From: JAXGMQ01 sp964613055
Lineage (GTDB): Bacteria > Caldisericota > Caldisericia > JAAYUI01
Direction: 5' to 3'
Assembly (NCBI GenBank): GCA_964613055.1
Contig: CAZTGD010000013.1
Span: 1-50,895, forward strand
DNA length: 50,895 bases
A model generated the notes under the pieces. It was not told the origin of the DNA. It was given only the letters and a program-made list of their open reading frames with translations, and ran no database searches. Both the position numbers and the translations under genes were made by a program. Below, piece after piece: positions 7,990 to 16,928 of this stretch. Within the stretch, counting starts at the first letter, position 1. Each line of letters starts with the position of its first letter.

Positions 7990-10986
7990 CTACTTGTAAG
8001 GTAGACTTGACAGTTGGTTGACCATCGTCACCGTCTCCATTGAGACGGTGACGATCTTGCCGATCAGCTTGAAGATATACATCCTGTCTCCGTCAAATCC
8101 ATTCGGATCATGCACGATTCCAGAGCGTCTGTCGGTTTTAACCCTGTACTGGTCAATGATCCACTCGAGTGCAGAGCGGTTGCCCAGCTTGTACTCAAAC
8201 GCTTCAGATGGGATACCTGAAAGGGTGATGTGGTGGTTGTAATAAAGCTCTGTCTTGTCCTTTGACAACCTCATCTTCTCGACTCTGAAGTCATAGTTTT
8301 CAAAGTAGTTGCCCGTATAGGCACTCTGACCGAGGTCATACTCCTGCGTTTTTTCATAGTTGAGGTGCAGATCAGCCAGTCGTCTGCCTATATCTGCAAA
8401 GGTCCAGAAATCTGGAGCGAAGGGGATTCGGGGCAATGAACGTTTCAGATTTTCTTTAAATTCATTCCTGTAATCAGGATGATGAAGCATAGCATAGATG
8501 TAGTAGAAGATGTCCCACTTGGATATTTTCTCCCCTTCCATCTGGGAATCAAAATCATTATGCTCCTCTTTAAACCCGTCTTTTGAAGGGGGGATGTCCT
8601 GCAGAGAAGGACAGGGGGGTTGTAGCCCTTCCTTTCGGTGAGGGTGACCATATGAAGAATGGTCGGGAGGGTTAACATTCAAACCCCCCTGATTTGACTT
8701 CGTCAAATCTTCCCTCATCTTCGAGGGGGGCTTATTGTGTGCTTCGTCGGCTCCACTTGAAGTGGGAGGCTGAAGTTTTAAATATCTATCTATGCTTTCA
8801 CACACCGATTCAAACTGCTCCATTACTTGCCGGTTGCCAAACCTGATCACCTGCAAGCCATAGCCTTCAAGAATCCACGTTCTCTTTATATCCAGTTTGT
8901 ACTGCCTGTCTTCATCGTGCGAGTCGCCATCTATCTCGACTATCAGATCCAGTCTTGGGCAGTAGAAATCTACAATAAAATTGTCTACGGGATGCTGTCT
9001 TTTGAATCTACACTCAGAGTTTTTCAGAAATTCATACCAAAGCTTCTTTTCTGGTTTTGTCTGGTTGTTTCTCAGGTCTCTTGCAAGTTCCTTTAACCCC
9101 TTCCTATACGGGAGATGATGGTTGTCGTTTATAAGGTTTTGTGATGCCGTTCGTTCCTTTATATATTTGGAGTTCCATTTGACAACCCCCAGATTTTGCT
9201 GTGCAAAATCTACCCCCTTCAAAAGGGGGTCTTTGATATATTTCCTCTTGATGAAGATGTTGATGGATACGCCAACCTGTATGCCAAACACGTTGTGTGT
9301 TGTACCTGAGAGCTTTGGGTTTTTCCTTACATTGCCACCCAGATCAAGCACATATATCGAATCAAAGTCAGCCTCCAGGTGCTTTCTCATCCCGTCAAAT
9401 GCATAGTTATCAAGAAAGCTGTTGTTGGTGATCATGGCAACAACACCCTCATCACCGATTCTATCTGATGCCCACTTGATGGCTTTTACATATGGATCAG
9501 CTAGGGCATTCTTATTCGTCGCTTTTGAGTCTTTTGAATAGGTCTCCCGAACCTTCTGCTCCAGCTTTTTATACACTCGGTTCTTGTTGTTGTCATTCTC
9601 ATCCATCTGGTGGGCGTTGTATGGAGGGTTACAAATGACAACAAAGATGTCCTTCTCCCTCTGCGCCTTTACCCTCAGTGTGTTCTCCTGTTGGGCAAAC
9701 CCAAGATAATGCTCATCTTCAAACATCTGGAATGTGTCGGCAAAGCAGATGCCGGGGAAGGGGGCGTATGTGTTCATCTTCTCCCAGTACTCATGCTCTA
9801 TATTCATACTCGCTATGTAGTATGGCATCAGCTGAATCTCGTTGCAGTGGAGTTCGTTTGAATACTTGTATGGCAGGTCATCTCTGCCGATCTGCTCGAT
9901 GACGCGCATTATGAAGTTGCCTGTTCCCACAAACGGATCGATGATGTGTACACCCTCGCTGGCAAGACCCTTGTCTCTTTCAAACTCACGCTTGAGAATG
10001 CCGTCTACTGACCTGACCATGAAGTCTACTACCTGTTGAGGGGTGTAGACTATACCCAGTCGGTCTGCTGACTTTATTGCCCAACCTTGAAAGAAACGCT
10101 CGAACACACTGTTCAGAAACTCCTGCTTCTTGCTGAAATCCGTTATGTCGCTTGCCGTGCTGATGATAGCGCGATAGAAATGCTGAAGCTTGCCAAGAAA
10201 AGCCTGCTCCGAGAAGTATCTTGAAGAAAGCGACTGTCTGAGTGTTTCAAGCTGTTTTGCTATCGCGTTCCTGTCGAAGAATCCGGGTATGTTGAATACC
10301 TTGGACAGAATGGTGCGTGTTAGCATGTGCTGGATAAGCATCTCCTCGATGGCGTCGTCGCTGATGTTCGGGTTGATTGACTCCCTGCACACTTTCCTGA
10401 AGATGGCGAATTCCCTTTTGAAGTTGTCATTCACCTGGTGCGCTTGGTCGACCTTCTCCTTGAGTCCAGCCGACAGCTCTGGAAGCCTTACGCTGAACTC
10501 CTCTATTGCCTTTTCCCACTGCTCAATGTGGGGTGGTTCGAACTCGAAGAACACCTTGAGTGCCTGCACCAGCGACCCTCTGTTCTCTGCTATCTCCTCG
10601 TCGAATACCTTTCTGCCATTCTGGTAGATGATGATGCGTTTGGGTTGCCAGAATATAATGTTGAAGCGTGGGTATCCTGCGTCAAACTTATCGTTTACCT
10701 CATTTTCTAGGGTATCGTCATCATCCTTTGCTTCCCAGATGCCTTCCAGGATTGAGAACTCATTGGTAAACGCACCATCTGGTCTCTGGGTTCTGTTTTG
10801 CAACCTGAGCAAATACTGTTGGGTAAACCTCCACCCAACCTTTCCAGCACAGTATTCAAGCAGATCCGCGAATACAGGGGAAACAGCGCCCTCGTGTTTC
10901 TGACCTGCATCATATTGCTCCCTGATGCCAGTGTAGTATTCCTTTACCGCTTTGCTTGTCTTGCCAATTCTCAGTGTCTTTGGCAT
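7990..10986 (-). CDS. N6-adenine DNA methyltransferase of type ISP/IIG-like architecture with an inserted DUF559 nuclease domain
   Basis: The product has 998 residues. Methyltransferase motif I is DPFVGTGNF (350-358) and motif IV is NPPY (453-456), as in gamma-class N6-adenine methylases. The C-terminus from about residue 817 (KWDIFYYIYAMLHHPDYR and the following LPRIPF region) matches the end of type ISP-like restriction-modification enzymes. Those enzymes usually also carry a nuclease and helicase at the N-terminus, which are absent here. Residues about 587-815 are foreign to the family: palindrome-encoded peptide, then a complete DUF559 (Vsr/PD-(D/E)xK-like) domain with the EIDGDSH motif (684-690), then more palindrome-encoded peptide. 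The target-recognition region normally found there may be partly missing. It may be a solitary modification enzyme or a remodelled restriction enzyme. It follows guaA on the same strand with a 36-bp gap and converges on lpdA. A 14-bp perfect inverted repeat lies near its 3' end. Confidence 0.85.
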   Translation of the reverse strand: MPKTLRIGKTSKAVKEYYTGIREQYDAGQKHEGAVSPVFADLLEYCAGKVGWRFTQQYLLRLQNRTQRPDGAFTNEFSILEGIWEAKDDDDTLENEVNDKFDAGYPRFNIIFWQPKRIIIYQNGRKVFDEEIAENRGSLVQALKVFFEFEPPHIEQWEKAIEEFSVRLPELSAGLKEKVDQAHQVNDNFKREFAIFRKVCRESINPNISDDAIEEMLIQHMLTRTILSKVFNIPGFFDRNAIAKQLETLRQSLSSRYFSEQAFLGKLQHFYRAIISTASDITDFSKKQEFLNSVFERFFQGWAIKSADRLGIVYTPQQVVDFMVRSVDGILKREFERDKGLASEGVHIIDPFVGTGNFIMRVIEQIGRDDLPYKYSNELHCNEIQLMPYYIASMNIEHEYWEKMNTYAPFPGICFADTFQMFEDEHYLGFAQQENTLRVKAQREKDIFVVICNPPYNAHQMDENDNNKNRVYKKLEQKVRETYSKDSKATNKNALADPYVKAIKWASDRIGDEGVVAMITNNSFLDNYAFDGMRKHLEADFDSIYVLDLGGNVRKNPKLSGTTHNVFGIQVGVSINIFIKRKYIKDPLLKGVDFAQQNLGVVKWNSKYIKERTASQNLINDNHHLPYRKGLKELARDLRNNQTKPEKKLWYEFLKNSECRFKRQHPVDNFIVDFYCPRLDLIVEIDGDSHDEDRQYKLDIKRTWILEGYGLQVIRFGNRQVMEQFESVCESIDRYLKLQPPTSSGADEAHNKPPSKMREDLTKSNQGGLNVNPPDHSSYGHPHRKEGLQPPCPSLQDIPPSKDGFKEEHNDFDSQMEGEKISKWDIFYYIYAMLHHPDYRNEFKENLKRSLPRIPFAPDFWTFADIGRRLADLHLNYEKTQEYDLGQSAYTGNYFENYDFRVEKMRLSKDKTELYYNHHITLSGIPSEAFEYKLGNRSALEWIIDQYRVKTDRRSGIVHDPNGFDGDRMYIFKLIGKIVTVSMETVTMVNQLSSLPYK
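8024..8055. repeat. perfect 14-bp inverted repeat with 4-nt loop at the methyltransferase 3' end
   Basis: ATCGTCACCGTCTC (8024-8037) and its exact complement GAGACGGTGACGAT (8042-8055) are separated by CATT. It is inside the coding region (peptide IVTVSMETVT) some 35-65 bp before the stop and between convergent genes. It could end transcription in either direction, although no T-run follows. Confidence 0.85.
8570..9235 (-). mobile_element. in-frame insertion: DUF559 nuclease ORF flanked by C/G-rich palindromic repeats
   Basis: Boundaries are approximate. On the upstream side (minus-strand sense) lie CCCCCTT-loop-AAGGGGG (9213-9229) and AGATTTTGC-TGT-GCAAAATCT (9191-9211). On the downstream side lie GATTTGAC-loop-GTCAAATC (8691-8709), TGTCCT-loop-AGGACA (8595-8613) and several C6/G6 blocks. 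Between them is a full DUF559 domain (about 9097-8790). DUF559 genes are often found as free-standing ORFs next to similar C-rich palindromes. Here the whole unit keeps the host frame open and splits the methyltransferase. It behaves like a coding-compatible selfish element, but mobility is inferred. Confidence 0.7.
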
Positions 10987-11022
10987 TCTGCCTCCCCGTC
11001 TATATTCATCAAAACTGCATGT

Positions 11023-12537
11023 CTATTCCCACTCGATGGTTGCAGGCGGTTTGTTTGTGATGTCGTATACCACCCTTCCCACCTCTGGCACCTCTCCTGT
11101 GATTCTGCTGGCTATCCTGTCCAGCAATGTGTGCGGGAACTTAGTCCACTCCGCAGTCATGAAGTCAGTTGTGGTTGCCGCGCGAATGGCGACAACGGAA
11201 TGATATGCCCTCTCATCACCCTTTACACCAACGCTTGCTATGGGCAAAAGAACCGCGAAGTACTGGTCTGACTGACCTGGTTTTATTTCGTCCCTGACAA
11301 TCCAATCGACTCTTCTGAGGATGTCCAGCCTCTCTATGGTGATCTCACCGATGATTCTGATTGCCAATCCCGGACCTGGGAAAGGTTGTCTGTCACATAT
11401 ATTCTTTGGGATACCCAGCTCTCTGCCGAGGTGTCTGACTTCGTCCTTGAAGAGGGTTTTCAGGGGTTCGATGAGTTTCAGGTTCATCTTCTTTGGGAGT
11501 CCTCCAACGTTGTGGTGGCTCTTTATCTTGTCAGCCAACCCCGAAACACCGCCTGAAGACTCAATGACATCGGGATACAAAGTACCCTGTGCTAACCATT
11601 TGGAATCTGGAAAGTCGTTTACAGCTGAATCGAACTCTTCAATAAACAGCCTTCCAATGTTTATTCTCTTATCTTCTGGATCAGTTATACCATCCAGGGC
11701 AGAAAGAAATCGATCGCCTGCATCAACAACCACTGGTTTCAGACCGAGGTTTGTTAAGGTATTTGCAACCTCTTCCCGTTCATTCTGTCGAAGCAGACCA
11801 TGGTCGATGAATATTGAGTGAAGTTGACTTCCGATAGCCTTGTGCAGAAGCACTGCTGTAACAACAGAATCAACACCACCAGACACGCCAACGATGACGT
11901 GATCATCTCCGACCTGCTCTTTGATCTTGGCAGTCTGAGAGTCAAGGAATGCGCTCATTCTCCATGATGGTTCAACTCTGCAGATAGAGAACAGAAAATT
12001 GGAAATTATGTTTGAACCCATATCGGTGTGTGAGACTTCTGGATGAAACTGCAAACCATATATCTTTTTCTGAGCATTTTGGAACGCGGCTACCGGGCAG
12101 TTTTTGGATTGAGCGATTACCTCGAAACCTGGTGGTATCTTTTCGACTGAATCACCATGTGACATCCAGACTGTTAAGTTCTTCGATATGTCATTAAATA
12201 TTGGTGAGTCGGTGTCTAGTTGGCATTCTGTCTTACCATACTCAGCACTCCCTCCCCTGTGGATGCCTCCACCCATCAGATGGGCTATCTGTTGCATGCC
12301 ATAACACAAACCAAGCACGGGTTTCCCAAGATTGAATATGTCTTTATTAATCATTGGCAGGTTTGGTTTTCCCTTTGATATGGAAGTAGGTGAACCAGAT
12401 AGGATGATACCATCGGTGTACTCAAGCTCTTCGGATTTTACCCAGTATGGGAAAACCTCACAGTAAACATGAGCCTCTCTGATTCTTCGAGCAATAAGCT
12501 GTGTGTATTGAGAACCAAAATCAATTATCGCTATCAT
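11023..12537 (-). CDS. guaA: GMP synthase (glutamine-hydrolysing)
   Basis: The enzyme (504 aa) amidates XMP to GMP. The N-terminal class I glutamine amidotransferase has nucleophile C78 in GLCYGMQ and the partner His/Glu in LQFHPE. The ATP-pyrophosphatase domain has the P-loop SGGVDS (219-224). The C-terminal dimerisation domain ends in the family's usual TIEWE. The start overlaps the end of def by 17 bp, so translation is probably coupled. Order of the cluster: priA-like, def, guaA. All key residues are present. Confidence 0.97.
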   Translation of the reverse strand: MIAIIDFGSQYTQLIARRIREAHVYCEVFPYWVKSEELEYTDGIILSGSPTSISKGKPNLPMINKDIFNLGKPVLGLCYGMQQIAHLMGGGIHRGGSAEYGKTECQLDTDSPIFNDISKNLTVWMSHGDSVEKIPPGFEVIAQSKNCPVAAFQNAQKKIYGLQFHPEVSHTDMGSNIISNFLFSICRVEPSWRMSAFLDSQTAKIKEQVGDDHVIVGVSGGVDSVVTAVLLHKAIGSQLHSIFIDHGLLRQNEREEVANTLTNLGLKPVVVDAGDRFLSALDGITDPEDKRINIGRLFIEEFDSAVNDFPDSKWLAQGTLYPDVIESSGGVSGLADKIKSHHNVGGLPKKMNLKLIEPLKTLFKDEVRHLGRELGIPKNICDRQPFPGPGLAIRIIGEITIERLDILRRVDWIVRDEIKPGQSDQYFAVLLPIASVGVKGDERAYHSVVAIRAATTTDFMTAEWTKFPHTLLDRIASRITGEVPEVGRVVYDITNKPPATIEWE

Positions 12538-13048
12538 TGTCGTCTCCCCTCAGTCGTTTCAACAGTGATTTTGGAATCTGTGCACCCTCCTCCAACTCAA
12601 CCTCAGTATCTTCATCCAGGTAATCGACGAACAGCTTTCCGTCAAGATGATCGATCTCATGTTGGAGAATACGGGCAAAAATCCCTTCATCCGTTCCTGT
12701 TACTTTTTTGCCTTTGAGGTTTACGTATTCAAATGAAACGGATTTGGCTCTCGATACCTTTGCATACAGACCTGGTACCGACAGACATCCTTCCTGTATC
12801 TCGGCTTCACCTTTACGATTTGTTATTCTTGGATTTATTAGAACTAGATCCTTTTCTCCAAGTGCAATGACTACAATACGAAGGCTTTCACCTATCTGAG
12901 GTCCAGCCAGACCTATACCAGGTCTTTTAGAATTCCTCATTGTGTCTATCATGTCTTTGGCAAGGATCCTTATCTGGGGTGTAATCTTAGAAATTCGCTT
13001 TGCCTTGTGTCTCAATCTGCTGTCAGGCTCTCTTATTATTTCTCTCAT
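12521..13048 (-). CDS. def: peptide deformylase
   Basis: The enzyme (175 aa) removes the N-formyl group from nascent proteins using a metal ion. The three family motifs are present: GIGLAGPQIG, EGCLSVPG and HEIDH (H130-H134). The ATG at 13048 was chosen because it overlaps the TGA of the upstream priA-like gene as ATGA and gives the expected N-terminus MREIIREPD; an upstream in-frame start at 13099 would lie inside that gene. The gene runs into guaA with a 17-bp overlap. Confidence 0.95.
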   Translation of the reverse strand: MREIIREPDSRLRHKAKRISKITPQIRILAKDMIDTMRNSKRPGIGLAGPQIGESLRIVVIALGEKDLVLINPRITNRKGEAEIQEGCLSVPGLYAKVSRAKSVSFEYVNLKGKKVTGTDEGIFARILQHEIDHLDGKLFVDYLDEDTEVELEEGAQIPKSLLKRLRGDDNDSDN

Positions 13049-15246
13049 TGATTTGGGTTCACTATCTCCAATCCAATACCGTTTTCTCGAAATGCCCAAA
13101 AGAGTGATCGAAGGTCATCAATAACGATATTAATCTTCTTGAGCTTTAATATTATATCCCATCGAAAATGTCCCTTCAAGCGATGAAAATATCCCTTGTT
13201 GGGTGGTGTAACATACTCCTCGCCCAATAAATGCATCAATTTTGAGGCAACATATTCTGCGTCTTTCTTTGCCTTTGTCTCTGATTTAGAACTTACCTGC
13301 CAGATAAGCATTTCAGTGAATGGAGGGTAATCAGCCTCCTGACGGGCATTAAGCTCAGTATAGAGATACTCATCCAACTGATTTTTTGCAATTGCTTTTA
13401 TGAGAGGATGCAATGGCAGGTACGTTTGAAGAATCATCTTTCCCTCAAACCTTTTCCGTATAAGTGATATTATTGAATAGGCTTTTATGGAAGCTGAGAA
13501 AACAGGCATGGACAGAATGCCATCCAATGATCCGATACAGACCAGCCCAACATCTTCCCAATTGACCCTATCGAGTAACATCGATGTCCCAAGCAGAATG
13601 CCTGATTTGCCATCGTTGAACATCCTAATGTTACTGGCATATTCCTTCGTATCTCCATCTGCTCTTAATATCTTTGAGTCTGGTAACTGCTTAACCAGCT
13701 CTATGTACATTCGTTCTGTACCACCAGCCTTGAAACGTATCTCAACACCACCACAAACAGGACACACATCAGGGGCCGTATCTTGATAGCCACAATAACG
13801 ACATCTTACGGTGTGTGTTAATGCGGAATAAGTCAGAGGTATCTGACATTTGGGACATTTGACAACTTCATTGCATTCACTGCAGACCACGAAACTTGAG
13901 AAGCCTTTTCGATTTAAGTATACCAACGCTTTATGATTGTTCTCAATCGCGCTTACGATTGCCTTTGCAGTGAGAACAGACAAAAGAGGTTGTTCGAATG
14001 CTGATGGTTCGAATGACATATTCACCAACTCGCAGTCGATTGAACCAGCCTGATAACTACCCTCTTCCATCATGGATTCCATAGTTACCGATGATCCATT
14101 GAATATCAGATCACATTTAGATTTCTTTGCTCTCACTCTGGATAAACTGCTAAGACTCAACGTATGTGGAGATGACACATCAGAAAACGGAGACGAAGGT
14201 TCATCTACGATTATTTTTGCAAGGTTTACAAGCGGAAGAAGGATTGCTTGCTGCATCCCAACAACGGTCATCCTAGAACCGATTTTTAAATGAAGGCAGA
14301 GTCGGGCTTTCTGCTTTGGAGTTAGACCACCAACACACAGCTGAACGTCTGCACCCTCCTCATTCATTCTACTGGCTAGCGCTCTGCACGCATGTATATT
14401 AGGACAGACGATTATCATTGATTTATCTTCTCTGATTATTTCGTCGTGAAGTTTTTTGTACTCAACTATTCTCCGTTCGGGTGAATTTCCACACATATGA
14501 ATAACTGAATAACCTGAGGATTTCATTATTTCTTTTACTTTTTCTGGTTCATACTCAGCAAACATCAACTTTCCCTGTTCAGCAAGCTTGTTTATCCTGT
14601 ATGTTGAAACGGAGGTCACTTTTGATAACTCAGCCTTCGACTGGTATATATCGCTTGCATCAGCCAGTCTTAATTCATCGCCTGTCTCTGGAGTTGTTAT
14701 GAATCTCCACCTTCTGTCCTTTGTTGCTGTGGGGTACTCAATCTCCTCCTGAACTGTCAGCACACCCTTTGAAACCAACCTTTTCAATGAGTATGTGATA
14801 CTCCTCTTACCGAGTTTTCCATTGAGCGCATTCAACTTAATTGGTTTATCAGATGATCTGACAACCTCTAGAAGCTTAGCTTCCTTAGGCGTTAATTGGG
14901 TTTTCTTGCCCGTGTATGATACCATCTTTACAACTCTAGGTGTTTCAGGTTGAAAGAGGTAGTTGGCAAGGTGGTAACCCGTTTGACAGAATGCCAAGGC
15001 ATCCGCTTGCAGAGATGTCTCAAGCACCTCTTCATTGAATAGAGGATACGAAGAGGTGACTGATATGACCTCCTTAAGCTCCATATCAGGTTTATCATCA
15101 TCTATAGCCGTTATCAAACCGCTGGTTGTTCGACCGGCAAGTGGAACCATTACCTTGTAACCAACATCTGCGATTAATGAATCGGGTAGAGCATAGCTGA
15201 GTTCACCTACAGATAACCCAATCGGCAGTACCTTGCAACACCTCAT
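13045..15246 (-). CDS. priA: PriA-like primosomal protein with degenerate helicase motifs
   Basis: The product has 733 residues with PriA layout: N-terminal DNA-binding domain, helicase core, zinc-binding insertion and C-terminal domain. Zinc-site cysteines are kept, starting at C455 and C458 (CSECNEVVKCPKC, VRCRYCGY, VCPVCGG). The helicase signatures are lost. The Walker A position (usually GVTGSGKT) reads HMCGNSPER (250-258); the DEEH box reads VDEPSS; the final arginine motif (usually QVAGRAGR) reads LIRKRFEGK. It therefore probably cannot hydrolyse ATP, though it may still bind forks and assemble a primosome. Helicase-defective PriA proteins are known in actinobacteria. The start at 15246 sits 6 bp after a -10 box with no SD, so it should be leaderless. 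It is translationally coupled to def. Confidence 0.88.
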   Translation of the reverse strand: MRCCKVLPIGLSVGELSYALPDSLIADVGYKVMVPLAGRTTSGLITAIDDDKPDMELKEVISVTSSYPLFNEEVLETSLQADALAFCQTGYHLANYLFQPETPRVVKMVSYTGKKTQLTPKEAKLLEVVRSSDKPIKLNALNGKLGKRSITYSLKRLVSKGVLTVQEEIEYPTATKDRRWRFITTPETGDELRLADASDIYQSKAELSKVTSVSTYRINKLAEQGKLMFAEYEPEKVKEIMKSSGYSVIHMCGNSPERRIVEYKKLHDEIIREDKSMIIVCPNIHACRALASRMNEEGADVQLCVGGLTPKQKARLCLHLKIGSRMTVVGMQQAILLPLVNLAKIIVDEPSSPFSDVSSPHTLSLSSLSRVRAKKSKCDLIFNGSSVTMESMMEEGSYQAGSIDCELVNMSFEPSAFEQPLLSVLTAKAIVSAIENNHKALVYLNRKGFSSFVVCSECNEVVKCPKCQIPLTYSALTHTVRCRYCGYQDTAPDVCPVCGGVEIRFKAGGTERMYIELVKQLPDSKILRADGDTKEYASNIRMFNDGKSGILLGTSMLLDRVNWEDVGLVCIGSLDGILSMPVFSASIKAYSIISLIRKRFEGKMILQTYLPLHPLIKAIAKNQLDEYLYTELNARQEADYPPFTEMLIWQVSSKSETKAKKDAEYVASKLMHLLGEEYVTPPNKGYFHRLKGHFRWDIILKLKKINIVIDDLRSLFWAFRENGIGLEIVNPNQ

Positions 15247-15252
15247 TCTATT

Positions 15253-15280
15253 AGAGTATTGCTTGAAATGAGTCTTTCAA
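15253..15280 (-). promoter_or_regulatory. leaderless promoter of the priA-def-guaA cluster
   Basis: On the minus strand, TTGAAA (15280-15275), 16 bp, TACTCT (15258-15253), 6 bp, ATG (15246). It overlaps the oppositely directed promoter at 15263-15291. Confidence 0.6.
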
Positions 15281-15291
15281 GGCAGTATGAT
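15263..15291 (+). promoter_or_regulatory. promoter of the 15314 gene
   Basis: TTGAAA (15263-15268), 17 bp, TATGAT (15286-15291). Transcription should begin near 15298, leaving about 16 nt with GGTGG as SD-like sequence before the ATG at 15314. Confidence 0.55.
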
Positions 15292-15313
15292 GTCGTCTTG
15301 TGGTGGTATTTTT

Positions 15314-15829
15314 ATGAAGGATAATCATAACATAGCTGAAAAAATTGCTTTTGTGTATTCTTCCTGGCAACGCATGTTTGCCTGTGATTTCTCTGATGAT
15401 AAAGACGGACTCTTTGTATTGCTTGTTAGGGAGAATCAATACTTATTAAACAAATGTAACAGTTTCTCTTTTCACCAGAGATCGGATGAAGATGGTTCAG
15501 CCAACCCATACGATACTACGATTTGCACACAACTGAAAGACATCAAGCTTGATGGAGAAATGGTAGTCGCATGCCTTGATATACAGCCAAAAATCTCAGC
15601 TGTGATAAAGCTTCCATGTGGGGCAACAAGGTGTCCCTGGAAAGAAGGCACGTGGATGGAGATGACCGGTGAGTTGCAGTTTCAGATAAAACCTCAACTC
15701 TCAACAACCCATGCTGAGTCGACTTCACTTAAACATGCAGATATAATCTCAACCACCGATAACAGCGTTGACCAGATTATATCGATAGCTGGAAATTATT
15801 TTAAAAAGGGCTTGCATGGCAATGAGTAA
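15314..15829 (+). CDS. hypothetical protein
   Basis: The product (171 aa) is soluble, with no signal peptide or membrane segment; I do not recognise a family. It contains a short Cys-bearing stretch 'LPCGATRCPWKEGTWMEM' near residues 95-113. An earlier ATG at 15287 overlaps the predicted -10 box, so the start at 15314 is preferred. It lies upstream of the polyprenyl synthetase and ispH on the same strand (52-bp gap), so it may be co-transcribed with isoprenoid genes, but nothing shows a shared role. Confidence 0.65.
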   Translation: MKDNHNIAEKIAFVYSSWQRMFACDFSDDKDGLFVLLVRENQYLLNKCNSFSFHQRSDEDGSANPYDTTICTQLKDIKLDGEMVVACLDIQPKISAVIKLPCGATRCPWKEGTWMEMTGELQFQIKPQLSTTHAESTSLKHADIISTTDNSVDQIISIAGNYFKKGLHGNE

Positions 15830-15881
15830 TAGTCCATAATGACCATCGAGATATGACAGACTATCACAGACGAGGACGTTT

Positions 15882-16916
15882 ATGGCGACTGAGTTAAGAA
15901 CAACACTCCGCACATACATCCGAAAGGTAAACAACGGTCTGAAGAGTTTCCTTGCTGACAGGACTCCATCTGCCCTGTATTCCTACGCCCAATATCAAAT
16001 TGGTCTATGTTCCGAAAACTTTAAGCCATTGAAATCCATAAATGGTGGCAAAAGAATCAGATCAGCCATTCCGATGCTCGTTGCCAGTTACTTTAGGCAA
16101 GATGGCTATGCCCTTTATGGGGCAATGTCTCTCGAGCTATTCCATAATTTCACGCTCATCATAGACGACATACAAGACGGAGATACCATAAGAAGGGGTA
16201 GACCGACTCTATGGAAGCTCGTTGGTGTCCCTCAAGCCCTCAATACTGGTATGATTCTGCAAACACTATCCAATGAAGCGGCGATGAAGGCGTGCAACCA
16301 TCTCCCAAACAGTGAATTCTCACACTGGTTGGATTCTTACCTTCATCTCACTGGGAGAGTGTTTGAAGGTCAACATCTGGATATAAGTTATGAGAGTAAG
16401 AATCAGGTTTTCACAGCAGAATACATTCGTATGGCTATGGCCAAGACCGCTGTCCTGATAGGTCAGTCATTTGCTCAAAGTTTCTCATTACATCCCAAAG
16501 AGGAAGTGAGGAAACTCGCAAGCACAATGAGACAGATAGGGGAATCGGCTGGTATGGCATTCCAAATACAGGATGACATCCTTGGTCTGTGGGGAGACAA
16601 AAAGAAAACAGGAAAGCCCGTTGCCTCTGACCTCAGAAAGCATAAGAAAACACTCCCCATTGTACACGCCCTTGAAAATGGAAGCAGATCAGCAAAAAAA
16701 CTCATCCTTGACTCATTCAAGGGGGATGTATCTGATGACGAAGCGATAACCATTCTCAAACAGCTTAAGCAGATTGGTTCATACGATTATGCTCAATCAC
16801 AAGTCAGGGAATACACACACAAAGCCCTCGCAGGCCTTGAACAGGTAGACATTGATAAGCGATTGAAGGAACGATTAAAACTAATAATTGAACTGCTGAG
16901 TAACCGTTCAAGCTAG
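15882..16916 (+). CDS. polyprenyl (geranylgeranyl-type) diphosphate synthase
   Basis: The product (344 aa) condenses isopentenyl diphosphate with allylic diphosphates. The first Asp-rich motif is DDIQD (95-99), followed by GRPTLWK. The second is DDILG (231-235) followed by a GD and 'KTGKP'. The Gly in place of the last Asp of motif two is typical of many short- and medium-chain trans-prenyltransferases. Chain length cannot be told from sequence alone. GAGG lies upstream of the ATG at 15882. The next gene is ispH, 12 bp away, which supports an isoprenoid operon. Confidence 0.9.
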   Translation: MATELRTTLRTYIRKVNNGLKSFLADRTPSALYSYAQYQIGLCSENFKPLKSINGGKRIRSAIPMLVASYFRQDGYALYGAMSLELFHNFTLIIDDIQDGDTIRRGRPTLWKLVGVPQALNTGMILQTLSNEAAMKACNHLPNSEFSHWLDSYLHLTGRVFEGQHLDISYESKNQVFTAEYIRMAMAKTAVLIGQSFAQSFSLHPKEEVRKLASTMRQIGESAGMAFQIQDDILGLWGDKKKTGKPVASDLRKHKKTLPIVHALENGSRSAKKLILDSFKGDVSDDEAITILKQLKQIGSYDYAQSQVREYTHKALAGLEQVDIDKRLKERLKLIIELLSNRSS

Positions 16917-16928
16917 ACTCATTTTAAT

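Noticed and set aside
9608..9902. Plus-strand open frames opposite the methyltransferase
   Set aside because: Shadow frames of a gene with clear catalytic motifs on the other strand.
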